A DNA stretch of 54,382 nt from an uncultured Lachnospiraceae bacterium. Its GTDB lineage: Bacteria > Bacillota > Clostridia > Lachnospirales > Lachnospiraceae. The stretch lies in the NCBI GenBank assembly GCA_947586255.1, contig CANPXP010000017.1:1-54382 (forward strand). Direction: 5' to 3'. Below the pieces are notes generated by a model. It was not told the origin of the DNA, did not search any database, and worked only from the letters and a program-made list of their open reading frames with translations. Below, in pieces: positions 31,333-39,810 of the stretch. The position numbers were made by a program, and so were the translations under genes. Each line of letters begins with the position of its first letter. Position 1 is the stretch's first letter.

Positions 31333-32409
31333 TCACGCGATACCGAGATGCGCCTTCAGCTGCGGCAGCATCTCCATGAACACGTCGATGATCGTCGGAT
31401 CGAACTGCGTGCCCCGCCCCTCCGACATGATCTGCATGATCCGCTCGATCGGCCTGACCGGCGGCTTGTAGACACGCTCCTCGTAGAGAGCGTCGAAGAC
31501 GTCCGCCACAGCCATAATGCGCGCCGCCAGCGGGATTGCATCCCCCGCAAGTCCTGTGGGATATCCTGTTCCGTCCCACCTCTCGTGATGGTACATGGCG
31601 ATGTCTTCCGCCATCTTCACGTAGGGTCTGTCCTCCAGATCGCCGAGAATCGTCGGAATAATTTTGCCGCTGTAGGTGGTGTGCAGCTTCATGGTATCAT
31701 ACTCCTCCGGCGTCAGCTTCCCCGGCTTCTGCAGAATCGCGTCCGGTACCTTGATCTTGCCCACGTCGTGCAGAGGCGCCGCCTTGCACAGATTCTCGAT
31801 GTAATCGTCCGTCAACTCCTCCGCGAAAAGCCCGCGCGCGCGCAGTTCATCGGCAATCAGCTTCACATAGTTCTGCGTGTTTTTCACATGCCGGCCCGTG
31901 CTGCCGTCCCTGCTCTCGATCAGGTTCGCCATACCGATGATGACGGAATCCTGGATCGCGCTGATGCGCCTGGCATCCTCCGTGATCTTCTCCGCCTGCT
32001 GCCGTACCATCTTCTCCAGATTGTGCCTGTACTGGTCCAGCTCGATCGTCTTGTCCACACGGCTCAATAGAATATCCGGCACAAAGGGCTTGGTGACATA
32101 GTCCATCGCTCCCATCTGGAAACATTTGATCTCCGTCTCCGCCAGATTGTCCGCCGTCAGGAAGATGACCGGGATCGTCCTCGTCTCCTCCCTGCCCCTG
32201 ATCTGCTCCATCACCTCGAAGCCGTCCATCTCCGGCATATTGATGTCGAGAAGGATCAGATCCGGCCGGTGGTTCTCCAGATACTTTAACGCCGCCCGCC
32301 CGGAATTGGACGCAGCGATGCGGTAATGCGGCAGCAGAATATTCTGCGCAAGCGTAAGATTCGTCTTATCGTCATCCACGACCAGAATAATGTTTTTTTC
32401 CGTATCCAT
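31333..32409 (-). CDS. Response regulator with HD-GYP output
   Basis: A 358-residue protein with an N-terminal receiver (acidic pocket VDDDK at 11-15, phosphoacceptor Asp55 in LLDINMPEMDG, Lys107 in TKP), a coiled linker (about 120-150) and an HD-GYP domain (about 155-350) with HDVGK (214-218) and HHERWDGTGYP (274-284). It should hydrolyse cyclic di-GMP under phosphorylation control. First gene of the operon with the two hybrid kinases, start preceded by GGAGAG. Confidence 0.93.
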   Translation of the reverse strand: MDTEKNIILVVDDDKTNLTLAQNILLPHYRIAASNSGRAALKYLENHRPDLILLDINMPEMDGFEVMEQIRGREETRTIPVIFLTADNLAETEIKCFQMGAMDYVTKPFVPDILLSRVDKTIELDQYRHNLEKMVRQQAEKITEDARRISAIQDSVIIGMANLIESRDGSTGRHVKNTQNYVKLIADELRARGLFAEELTDDYIENLCKAAPLHDVGKIKVPDAILQKPGKLTPEEYDTMKLHTTYSGKIIPTILGDLEDRPYVKMAEDIAMYHHERWDGTGYPTGLAGDAIPLAARIMAVADVFDALYEERVYKPPVRPIERIMQIMSEGRGTQFDPTIIDVFMEMLPQLKAHLGIA

Positions 32410-32451
32410 ACCGACACTCTCCGTTTTCGGTCAAAAAAACTATTATTGGTT

Positions 32452-32460
32452 ATTGTACCA
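32452..32460 (-). promoter_or_regulatory. Extended -10 promoter of the signalling operon
   Basis: TGG-TACAAT on the minus strand (32460-32452) forms an extended -10; no good -35 was seen. The start codon of the REC-HD-GYP gene is 43 bases downstream. Confidence 0.45.
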
Positions 32461-32481
32461 TATCGGCCGGAATTTGTCTCG

Positions 32482-34320
32482 CTAAAAATCTTCGTTTGCT
32501 CCCGCTTTTACGCCCTCATCAAAATAGGACAGAAATCTTTCCGCCGTATCTTCCGGCGGCTCTCCGTTGATCTCCTGGTATAACCCATAGCCGTTGCTGC
32601 ACTTATATCTTTCAATCGCTTCCTCGATACGCAGGCAGACCCAGACGCTGCAAGTCAATTCCAGACAGGCGCCTGTCTCCCTCCCGGCATTCACATCCGT
32701 TTTGTACAGATCAAAACCTTCCATATAGCAGAAATGGCAGCTGCTCGCCTTCAGCTCATCGCTCGTGATACCTTCCCTTTTCAGGCGCTTCGCTCCCGGA
32801 TAGGCGCTCGACGGAAGATATTTTTTTCCGACAATGAAGATGCCGGCCCCTGTCCTTGCATCTATAAACAGAGGCAGGTATACGCCGCTCGCCTGCTCGG
32901 TGTTCTCCTTCAGGCTCGTATAGATCTCCCGGGCCTCCTGCTTAAACGTCTCCGATTCAATATCCGCACAGCCGCCTGAGAACTTCTCTGCCGGCCTTGC
33001 CGACACGCTGATCCCCAGATGGCCGCAGTAGCTGCTTACCAGATCCAGCGCGCTGTTATTGCTGCGCTTTATTTTGTTGCTCAGGAACTCTTTGGCGTCT
33101 CCCTTCAGAATATCGGCCGCCAGTTTTTCCACGGTTCTCTCCAGATTGCCCGGCTCCTTCGCATTCTTCAGGATCCTTTTGTCTTTGCACACTGCCCCTA
33201 CCGTTTCCAGCAGCTCCTCCGACGTCTTCTCATGGAGCTGATAATCCAAATATGCCGCCCGCAGTCTGGTATACTTATTTTTGTCAGGCTTCACGCCCAG
33301 CAGTTCGAGGAACAGCTTTCCCGCCTCATTCAGCTCTTCTTTTCGGTTCTCCAGCATCTCGGCTCTCTCCGGCGCCACACTCAGCCGCAGCTGCCATTTT
33401 TGTACATACTCCTCATACGCCCCCGGCTGCAGAGCCTCCTGCAGGGCCTCCTGCAGAGAAACGCCCTCCGTAAAACCCAGCAGCTTCAGCAGTCTGTCCG
33501 TCTCCCTGCCCGGTCCGCAGCAGCCCGGATTCTCCCGCACGAGCTCCAGCATATCGCGCAGCAGCCTCTCCCGGCCAAAGACCAGCGTATCGCCATCTGC
33601 CGCCGCAATCCGCTTTCTGTCCATTCTGATCAGAAGGCTCGCCTCCTGCTCTCTGTTTTTCCGCAGGAATTCACAGAGGAAGGGTTCTCTCCCGTCCTCT
33701 GCCGCCTCCTCCATATCCGCTTCAATCGCCGAAAATATGTCCGATTTGAATCTGTCCTCGTTCGGCACTTTCTCTCTGGCGCTCTCCTCAACTTCATCCC
33801 TGAAAACCGCATCCAACAGTTCGGTGTCCGACATCTTCTCATTTCTGTCCGGATTTTCGCTCAACAATTCGAGGAACAGCCTCCCCGCCTCATTCAGCTC
33901 TTTTTTCCGATTCTCCAGTATCTCGGCTCTCTCCGGCGCCATGCTCAGCTGCCGCTGCCATTTTTGCACATACTCCTGATACGCCTTTGGCCGCAGAATC
34001 CTCCGCAGGGCGTCATACAGAGAAACGCCCTCCGTAAAGCCCAGCTGTCTCAACAGTCTGTCCGTCTCCCCGTCCGGATTGCCGCATTTCGGATTTTCCC
34101 GTGCGAAATCCAGCATATCACGCAGCAGCTTCTCCTGGCCGGAGAGCAGCGCTTCGGAATCCTTCGCAGCGGCAATCCGCTTCCTGTCCATTCCGATCAG
34201 GAAGCCTGCCGCTTTCTTTCTGTTTTTCCGCAGAAATCCGCTGAGGACCTCTGCCACCTCCTCCGCATCCGCTTCAATCGCCGCCAAAACATCCGATTTA
34301 AATCTTTTCTCATTCGACAT
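32482..34320 (-). CDS. Unknown 612-residue protein with a large internal tandem duplication
   Basis: I do not recognise a family. The start at 34320 (MSNEKRFKSD) has GAGGAGG eight bases upstream; the longer frame overlaps the upstream gene. Residues 6-160 and 190-348 are two copies of one helical, charged unit sharing RFKSDxxxAIEAD, FLRKNR, MDRKRIAA, LLRDML, ENP, ETDRLL, LGFTEGVSL, YVQKWQ, APERAE and ENRK-ELNEAG-LFLELL; they are very similar, so the duplication is recent. The C-terminal 260 residues are different, with a cysteine-rich part (SSCHFCYMEGFD, ACLELTCSVWVC) that might bind metal. No signal peptide or membrane helix. Third gene of a clpP-like / unknown / unknown unit in an AT-richer stretch. 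Confidence 0.8.
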   Translation of the reverse strand: MSNEKRFKSDVLAAIEADAEEVAEVLSGFLRKNRKKAAGFLIGMDRKRIAAAKDSEALLSGQEKLLRDMLDFARENPKCGNPDGETDRLLRQLGFTEGVSLYDALRRILRPKAYQEYVQKWQRQLSMAPERAEILENRKKELNEAGRLFLELLSENPDRNEKMSDTELLDAVFRDEVEESAREKVPNEDRFKSDIFSAIEADMEEAAEDGREPFLCEFLRKNREQEASLLIRMDRKRIAAADGDTLVFGRERLLRDMLELVRENPGCCGPGRETDRLLKLLGFTEGVSLQEALQEALQPGAYEEYVQKWQLRLSVAPERAEMLENRKEELNEAGKLFLELLGVKPDKNKYTRLRAAYLDYQLHEKTSEELLETVGAVCKDKRILKNAKEPGNLERTVEKLAADILKGDAKEFLSNKIKRSNNSALDLVSSYCGHLGISVSARPAEKFSGGCADIESETFKQEAREIYTSLKENTEQASGVYLPLFIDARTGAGIFIVGKKYLPSSAYPGAKRLKREGITSDELKASSCHFCYMEGFDLYKTDVNAGRETGACLELTCSVWVCLRIEEAIERYKCSNGYGLYQEINGEPPEDTAERFLSYFDEGVKAGANEDF

Positions 34321-34331
34321 GGCTGTCCTCC

Positions 34332-35408
34332 TCACCGTGCTCTCTTTTTGGCAAGCCGACATGCGCGGTCCATCTGTATATTCAACTGTTGGAATCTGTC
34401 GTCGTCTGCCAGTCCCGACTTTCCCTCTTCACAGAGAAAGACGATGACCGCATCCTCCAGCGCCTCATAATCTATGCCGATGGCGAAAAACAGTCTGCGG
34501 AACTCTCTGTATGCCTCCAGGAACACCTCCGGATCCTCAAACGTCGCCTTCCACTCCTCCTGGCGCTTCCGCTTCGCAGCCGCCGCAGCCTCATGCTCTT
34601 CCCTCGTCAGAATATGAGGCAAATTTTCCTGCGGCTTCTCCCTGTCAAGCCAGGTTTCCCGCCACGTTTTTCTCTGGTTCTGTGCATACTGCCTCTCCGC
34701 AAGCTGCTGCTCTTCCTCATACTCCCGCTGCTCGTACAGATCGATATCCAGCCCTGCATACTGCTCCCTGACTTCATTCTCCGGCGAAATGACGCTCTGC
34801 CGGCGATCCCAGATCTGCTGCAGTTCTTCCTCCGTCTTTTCCTGCTCGATACGATGACCGGCCAGCAATTCATAGCTCCGGTCCAAATCCCACCAGAAAC
34901 CGCGGGCAGGACGACCCGGTTCCACACGCTGCTCCCAGACACGGAGGTACCAGTCTTTCGCCGTTTCCCAATCACCTTCGCCTGATTCACGCGTGTACTT
35001 CTCCATTCTTTCCATATACTGATCCAACGGCTCCCAGTTGGACTCCCACAGGATCAAATCATCCAGGCTGACATAGTTCTTGAGCAGTTCATCCGCTCTG
35101 TCCAGAAGATCTCCGAACGTTTGCTCCTCATCACTGTATGCCGTGTATGCCCTTGTGAACAGATAGATATATAACTGCAGGCATTTTCTCGCGGCGCCGA
35201 GAATACCGTAATAGTATTTATCGTTCACCTTGGTGATAATGTTTGCCAGCCGATCGGCCAGCGCCGCGATCTTCTGATCGGACACGGCGCCCGCCTCATC
35301 ACACACATACTGCGAAAGAGGCGTATGATACCCGAGAATGCTGTGCCCGATCTCCCTCATCTTCTCTTCCAACAGCTCTTTGCGAAAATAATAATCCTTA
35401 TTCATCAT
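34332..35408 (-). CDS. Unknown 358-residue charged helical protein
   Basis: No family recognised. The product is soluble, aromatic- and acid-rich, with a helical first part (about 1-110, LGAARKCLQLYIYLFTRAYTAY), a Trp-rich centre (WESNWEPLDQYMERMEKY, GDWETAKDWYLRVWEQRV, GFWWDLDRSYELL) and a coiled, Glu/Gln/Arg-rich part (about 190-290). Two ATGs stand in tandem behind an AAGAGGAGG site, so the start may be either. It lies 81 bases below the ClpP-like gene and 11 bases above the duplicated-repeat gene, suggesting one operon and a shared task. Confidence 0.75.
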   Translation of the reverse strand: MMNKDYYFRKELLEEKMREIGHSILGYHTPLSQYVCDEAGAVSDQKIAALADRLANIITKVNDKYYYGILGAARKCLQLYIYLFTRAYTAYSDEEQTFGDLLDRADELLKNYVSLDDLILWESNWEPLDQYMERMEKYTRESGEGDWETAKDWYLRVWEQRVEPGRPARGFWWDLDRSYELLAGHRIEQEKTEEELQQIWDRRQSVISPENEVREQYAGLDIDLYEQREYEEEQQLAERQYAQNQRKTWRETWLDREKPQENLPHILTREEHEAAAAAKRKRQEEWKATFEDPEVFLEAYREFRRLFFAIGIDYEALEDAVIVFLCEEGKSGLADDDRFQQLNIQMDRACRLAKKRAR

Positions 35409-35489
35409 TTTATCCTCCTCTTCTGCACTTTGGTTGTCCGTGCAGGTTTCCTTGTTCTATAAGACATTGCCGGTTTCCTCTTTGCAGAC

Positions 35490-36113
35490 TTAGAATTCCG
35501 GGAGTTCCGTGTTCGTCTTGCCGCACACGCCGGTCGCCAGACCGTACTCGATTGCCTCTGCGGCGTTGAAGTAGGAATCCACCTTGGTCTTTTCGCAGAT
35601 TTCTTCCGCGCTCTTCCCGGTTTTCTCGGCGATGATCTGCACGATAATATCCTGGGTCTGCCGCAGCTTATCCACATACTGCTGCAGCTCATCGGGTTTC
35701 TTGCCCGCCATCATGTCTCCGCTGCCATACGCTGGATCATGGATCATCAGCCTGGTATGCGGAAGCATCTCCCGCTTATTTCCGGCCAGGAACAATATCG
35801 CCCCCATACTGGCCGCCGTCCCGATGCAGACCGTCCGGACCGGCGCTTTCATCATCTGGATATAATCGTAAACCGCCAGACCACTCACCACATCACCGCC
35901 CGGGCTGTTGATGTAGAACGTGATCTCCTTTTCCTGATCCAGCTTCTCCAGAACCATCAGTTTCTTGATCAGTTCAGTGGAGGAATCCCCGTCCACCTGA
36001 GATGTCAGGAAAATCTCCCGGCTGCTGAACAACATATCCTCATTGCTGATATACTCCAGCCCTTTTGCCGTTTCTCTGATAAAATGTGCTTGCTGCGTAA
36101 ATACCTGTGTCAT
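35490..36113 (-). CDS. clpP: ClpP-family serine protease, divergent paralogue
   Basis: A 207-residue ClpP protein with the complete catalytic triad Ser102 (GTAASMG), His125 (LMIHDP) and Asp179 (KVDSYF), and the INSPGGDVVSG strand-loop. The segment after the histidine reads DPAYGSGDMMAGKKPDEL where housekeeping ClpP has a QP(L/S)GGxxGxxxD-type sequence, so it is a divergent copy. No Clp ATPase is encoded nearby. It forms the first gene of a unit with two unrecognised proteins, in a stretch visibly richer in A and T than its surroundings. A strong AGGAGG site precedes the ATG. Likely an accessory or mobile-element-derived protease rather than the main ClpP. Confidence 0.88.
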   Translation of the reverse strand: MTQVFTQQAHFIRETAKGLEYISNEDMLFSSREIFLTSQVDGDSSTELIKKLMVLEKLDQEKEITFYINSPGGDVVSGLAVYDYIQMMKAPVRTVCIGTAASMGAILFLAGNKREMLPHTRLMIHDPAYGSGDMMAGKKPDELQQYVDKLRQTQDIIVQIIAEKTGKSAEEICEKTKVDSYFNAAEAIEYGLATGVCGKTNTELPEF

Positions 36114-36235
36114 CTTTCTTTCCTCCTGTTACTTTCCGTGCTATTGTTTATGGGCTTTCGCCGCGTTGCAATTATGTTATAACACGGGTTTTCGATGGCT
36201 CGTAAATTTTACGGAAAGTCGGATTTCTCCGCCGT

Positions 36236-36262
36236 CAAAAGGCGCGCAGCAAACTGCACGCC
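36236..36262 (-). terminator. Terminator of the polytopic membrane protein gene
   Basis: A 9-bp stem GGCGTGCAG / CTGCGCGCC with a four-base loop, followed by TTTTG on the minus strand, 19 bases after the stop codon at 36281. Clear separation from the ClpP-like gene downstream, which has its own possible extended -10 (TGTTATAAC, about 36173-36181). Confidence 0.8.
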
Positions 36263-36280
36263 TCCTCTGGACACCAATAT

Positions 36281-37792
36281 TTAACGCATGAAATAGGCAA
36301 AAAACGAGTTCTGATAATCCTCCGCAAAAAACTGATATTTGATCATTTCGGCTGTCGGCCACTCACTGTCCGGGATCTCCCCAAAGCCTGGGATCTCATC
36401 TCGCAGCATCTCGTCATCTGTCTCAACCAGGGTATTATGCAGGCTGCGATTGATCTCGCAAAGCGGCGTGCACGCACCTATGGCCAGGGCAATCAGCATC
36501 GCCGCAAGCCGGGGCGTCATTTTCCTTTCGGAATGCACAATCAAAAACTGCGCCACATATACCGTCAGCAAAAACAGCGGCGGAATAGACGCCCTCATAA
36601 TCATATTGTAGTCATCTACATACAGCACCAGCGGAATGAGAAGCAGCTCTGCCGTCGTAACCTTGTAATACCGTTGGTTCGTCCACTCTCCCCTGCCTAA
36701 AATCCATAAATACACCCCGGCCTCCAGGAAGATAAAAACCAGGTAATTACACAGGAAATTTCTTTGCTCCGTGACATCAAACAGCGCATATCGAAAGGCA
36801 CCACCGCCGCCGCTGCCGCTGAGATAAAATGAGCCATAGATTAGCAGCATGATGACCGGAACCGCGATGTTCAACACATTGACCGCGGACAGGGTATCTT
36901 TCCATTTACGCCGGACAGTCCCGACAATCGCTATCGGCACAAGCCCGACCACGGCCCAGGGCGAATATGCCAGCGCCATAGAGGAAACCGCCGCAATGGA
37001 TCTGTTATCCTTAAGCTGCAGAAGAATCCCCATAAGCAACCATACCGGAATGCCCTGATTAAATACCCAGAAGAGCAGCGTTGTATTCGACGAATACTGA
37101 ACATGTGGCACCCATCGTTCCAGATGCTCTATCCAGGTAATCGGAATCTCCTTCAGCAGATTCCCCACGATATCCAGACCGCTGAAACCGATCAGCACAA
37201 CCGGCACAATATAAGAGCACTTTCCAATATATCTGTTGATGCAGTAAACGACCAGAAGGACGCCGGCGAACGCCCACGCCAGCACAATCAGGCTTTTCAG
37301 CAGATTTCCCGCGTGAAGCAGCTTTGCCATACCCGCTGCCGGCAGCCACCAGGTATAGTAATAGGTGAACATGACATCTTCGGTTCCGACGATCCGCCGG
37401 ATCTCTATATTCTGCTGCGCATTGTGAAAGATAACCGGCCACGTATGGTTGCACAAGTCATTATAGACGGCGGTTCTCGCCCAATGATCGTCGCTCTGAT
37501 AGCTGAAGCCGCCTATGCCGGACAGATAGACCCAAAAAAAGCAGATCAGAACCGTTGTGATCCAGTAACTCCTTGTCGCTCTGTCTATGAGCTCTATCCT
37601 GTCCCGCGAAATTTCTTTCCACACGCGATATGCCAGCGCTAAGAACAGGATGCAGAAGGGTATGCCAAATACCGGTTTTAACCATCCGATGAAAAAGATA
37701 CAGATCGGCAGAACAACGTACGCAACAGCCAACGAAACAATCGTCATATCCGCCTTCATCGCTCTGCCGATCTTACACATTGCCTCTCTCAT
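36281..37792 (-). CDS. Polytopic membrane protein of unknown function (GT-C-like layout)
   Basis: A 503-residue integral membrane protein with about ten to eleven hydrophobic helices. After helix 3 there is an external loop with GGFSYQSDDHWARTAVYNDLCNHTWPV and further on FTYYYTWWLPA and PHVQYSSNTTLLFWVFNQGIPVW; acidic residues in the first loop and Trp/Tyr-rich loops resemble GT-C glycosyltransferases that use polyprenyl-phosphate sugars. No exact family is recognised, so the function stays open. The start has a GAGGGA site and a good promoter. Monocistronic, bounded by a terminator. Confidence 0.75.
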   Translation of the reverse strand: MREAMCKIGRAMKADMTIVSLAVAYVVLPICIFFIGWLKPVFGIPFCILFLALAYRVWKEISRDRIELIDRATRSYWITTVLICFFWVYLSGIGGFSYQSDDHWARTAVYNDLCNHTWPVIFHNAQQNIEIRRIVGTEDVMFTYYYTWWLPAAGMAKLLHAGNLLKSLIVLAWAFAGVLLVVYCINRYIGKCSYIVPVVLIGFSGLDIVGNLLKEIPITWIEHLERWVPHVQYSSNTTLLFWVFNQGIPVWLLMGILLQLKDNRSIAAVSSMALAYSPWAVVGLVPIAIVGTVRRKWKDTLSAVNVLNIAVPVIMLLIYGSFYLSGSGGGGAFRYALFDVTEQRNFLCNYLVFIFLEAGVYLWILGRGEWTNQRYYKVTTAELLLIPLVLYVDDYNMIMRASIPPLFLLTVYVAQFLIVHSERKMTPRLAAMLIALAIGACTPLCEINRSLHNTLVETDDEMLRDEIPGFGEIPDSEWPTAEMIKYQFFAEDYQNSFFAYFMR

Positions 37793-37831
37793 ACTTCATC
37801 CCTCGTCCACATGCATATTTTTTCTGGCACT

Positions 37832-37860
37832 ATTATATAACGGCAGTTTGCCTTTCGCAA
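37832..37860 (-). promoter_or_regulatory. Promoter of the membrane protein gene
   Basis: TTGCGA (37860-37855), 17-bp spacer, TATAAT (37837-37832) on the minus strand, about 40 bases before the start codon. Confidence 0.7.
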
Positions 37861-37888
37861 TCAATTTTTACCCGCTGCAGGCCTCCCC

Positions 37889-39031
37889 TTATTGCATGAA
37901 TGCGATATTCACAGTCCCCATGGAACAGTCGATGCTGTAGTCGCTGTCCGCGCCGTTGTCGACGCTGCGCTGCGAGGTCAGCCCCGCATAATCGATTCCG
38001 TCCAGACTGATCGTTCCCATAGAACCGTCGATCTCGTAGTTGTGCGCCTCCGGCGCGCCGCGCAGCATCAGGTTCACATCGCCCATGCTGCAGTTCACCT
38101 CCAGATCGCCGCTGATCTCGCCGTCCAGATTGACGTCGCCCATATCAAGCTCGATCTCCGCATCCGTCGCCGTCATATCGCCGATCTCCAAGTCTCCCAT
38201 ATCTACGGAGATATCCGCCTCTCTGCACACGAGGGACCCCAGATCGATCTCCCCCGCACCCACAGAGAGCGTCACCGCGCCCTGCGCCGCGATTCTGTCG
38301 ACAGAGCATCTGCCCGCGCCCACCGCAATGTCGGCGTCGCCCACGGTCAGCCTGCCGCATTCGATCTCCCCCGCGCCCACCTCGGCGCTCAGATAATTCA
38401 GATCTGTTCCCCGCGGCAGCCGGATGCGGATTGTCCCTGTCGTTCCCGTCAGCACGGTGAAGCGTTCGGACACGTTCGCGATCCGCAGCGCGCCGTTCTC
38501 CGCCAGATAGCGAAACATCTCCGTGTCTCCCTCCACGCTGAGCCGCACATGGTCGTCCGCCGACTCCTCGACCACCACACGGCAGCCGTCCGTGTCGAGA
38601 TACAGTTCCCGCAGCGTGTCCGCCGTGAGATCGAGACGCACGCCGCCCATTGCGTCGTCATCCTCCCCGACGACGTGCTCCAGCCTGCTCCAGCCGTCAT
38701 ATTGATCGTCCGCATCGACGTCACCGAAGCGCGGTACGAAGGCAAACCCGAAGGCGTGGCCGTTGTAGACAAAAGGGATCCCCGTGAGCCCCTTGATGTC
38801 CAGCCCATAGAGCTGTCTGAAACCGCCGAGCAGCCCGCCCACGCCGCTCAGCACGGCTCCCAGGCCGATCGCGGCCAGCGCCGTGTACAGTATCGCTCTC
38901 CCCCATCTGTTTTTGCATGAGCGTTTACTGCCCGCGCTTCCGCCCGCGCCCGCAGCCATATTCTGTCCGGCGTTCACGCCGCCGTTTGCCATCGTCGTAT
39001 CCCTTCCGTTTCCGTTTGTTCTGTCCGTCAT
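37889..39031 (-). CDS. DUF4097-type beta-strand repeat protein, membrane-anchored
   Basis: A 380-residue protein with a disordered N-terminus, one membrane helix (about 47-70) and a long extracytoplasmic beta-solenoid (about 140-380) built from repeats such as VGAGEIECGRLTVGDADIAVGAG, SVDMGDLEIGDMTATDAEIELDMGDVNLDG and CSMGDVNL. This is the DUF4097 pattern found behind PadR and DUF1700 genes in Firmicutes. The function is unknown; an envelope-stress or adhesive role is usually assumed. Its ATG overlaps the DUF1700 stop by four bases. Confidence 0.88.
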   Translation of the reverse strand: MTDRTNGNGRDTTMANGGVNAGQNMAAGAGGSAGSKRSCKNRWGRAILYTALAAIGLGAVLSGVGGLLGGFRQLYGLDIKGLTGIPFVYNGHAFGFAFVPRFGDVDADDQYDGWSRLEHVVGEDDDAMGGVRLDLTADTLRELYLDTDGCRVVVEESADDHVRLSVEGDTEMFRYLAENGALRIANVSERFTVLTGTTGTIRIRLPRGTDLNYLSAEVGAGEIECGRLTVGDADIAVGAGRCSVDRIAAQGAVTLSVGAGEIDLGSLVCREADISVDMGDLEIGDMTATDAEIELDMGDVNLDGEISGDLEVNCSMGDVNLMLRGAPEAHNYEIDGSMGTISLDGIDYAGLTSQRSVDNGADSDYSIDCSMGTVNIAFMQ

Positions 39032-39810
39032 GCCGCGACACCTCCCCTGTGAAAAATCTTCCTAATTAATGCTGCGCAGCCCCGGAAAAGCGCCGGAACC
39101 GCCTGCACCGCACACCAGACCATCAGCCAGACGCCAAGCAGCCCGAGCCCGAAGAGGATAAGCGCCACGCCGACCGTGCACACACCGCCCAGCGGCACAT
39201 GGACAAGCAGGGCGCAGCCGGTGACGAAGAGCGCCACGCCGACGATAATAAAGATCAGCCCAACCGCAAAGAATGCGAGGATAAGCGAAAATACCGTGAC
39301 GATCAGCGAGACCGCCACGCCGAACAACGCCGCCACGCCGATCCAGATCGGAAAAGTCAGAATCGCCGCGATCACGATCAGCGCGATGCTGCCGCCGGAC
39401 ATCTTATGCTTCTGCGGCTCCTCCGCATCTTGTTGACTATATGGGTCATTATTCTGCCTTGTATCCTGTCCGCCGCCGTTTCCGCTACCGCCGTAGATTC
39501 CCCTGCCGCCGTTTCCGCTACCGCCATACGCACGCTCGTCAGCCCGCATGATCTCGTCCCTATGCGCCCGCGCATAGCCGCTGAAACCCGTCTCCGTGAA
39601 CTCACCGCCCGCGCCGCCGTCGTTTAAGCCCGCCTTGATCGCTCCGGCCAGCTCCTCCGGCGCGCCCAGCGAAGCGATGACGCTGCTCTCATTCTCCGCG
39701 CCCGCGTCGTCGAAGTAGTCGTTATAATATTGAATGGCCTCGTCGCGCTCCGCCGGCGGCACATCAGCCAGCAATTCTGTCAGCCGCCTCATAAATTCCG
39801 CTCTATTCAT
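39028..39810 (-). CDS. DUF1700 (HAAS domain) membrane protein
   Basis: A 260-residue protein beginning with the HAAS/DUF1700 domain (MNRAEFMRRLTELLADVPPAERDEAIQYYNDYFDDAG...ASLGAPEELAGAIKAGL, about 1-70), a Gly/Asn-rich linker (about 90-130) and about four membrane helices (132-245). HAAS-domain proteins are associated with PadR regulators and thought to signal from the membrane, possibly controlling PadR or displaying DUF4097 partners. Middle gene of a tightly coupled three-gene operon. Confidence 0.9.
   Translation of the reverse strand: MNRAEFMRRLTELLADVPPAERDEAIQYYNDYFDDAGAENESSVIASLGAPEELAGAIKAGLNDGGAGGEFTETGFSGYARAHRDEIMRADERAYGGSGNGGRGIYGGSGNGGGQDTRQNNDPYSQQDAEEPQKHKMSGGSIALIVIAAILTFPIWIGVAALFGVAVSLIVTVFSLILAFFAVGLIFIIVGVALFVTGCALLVHVPLGGVCTVGVALILFGLGLLGVWLMVWCAVQAVPALFRGCAALIRKIFHRGGVAA

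Noticed and set aside
28752-31379. An 875-codon plus-strand open frame opposite the Hpt hybrid kinase
   Set aside because: Antisense shadow of a kinase gene with intact H, N, G and D motifs; its own translation is His/Arg/Leu-rich and matches nothing.
35405-35692. A basic 95-codon frame overlapping the 3' end of the ClpP-like gene
   Set aside because: Mostly a frame-shifted reading of clpP; its Arg/Ser/Lys content is an artefact. A 20-codon tail in the gap is too short to support.
32482-37860. The AT-richer stretch as a prophage
   Set aside because: ClpP-like proteases occur in phage head modules, but no portal, terminase, capsid, tail, integrase or attachment repeat is present.
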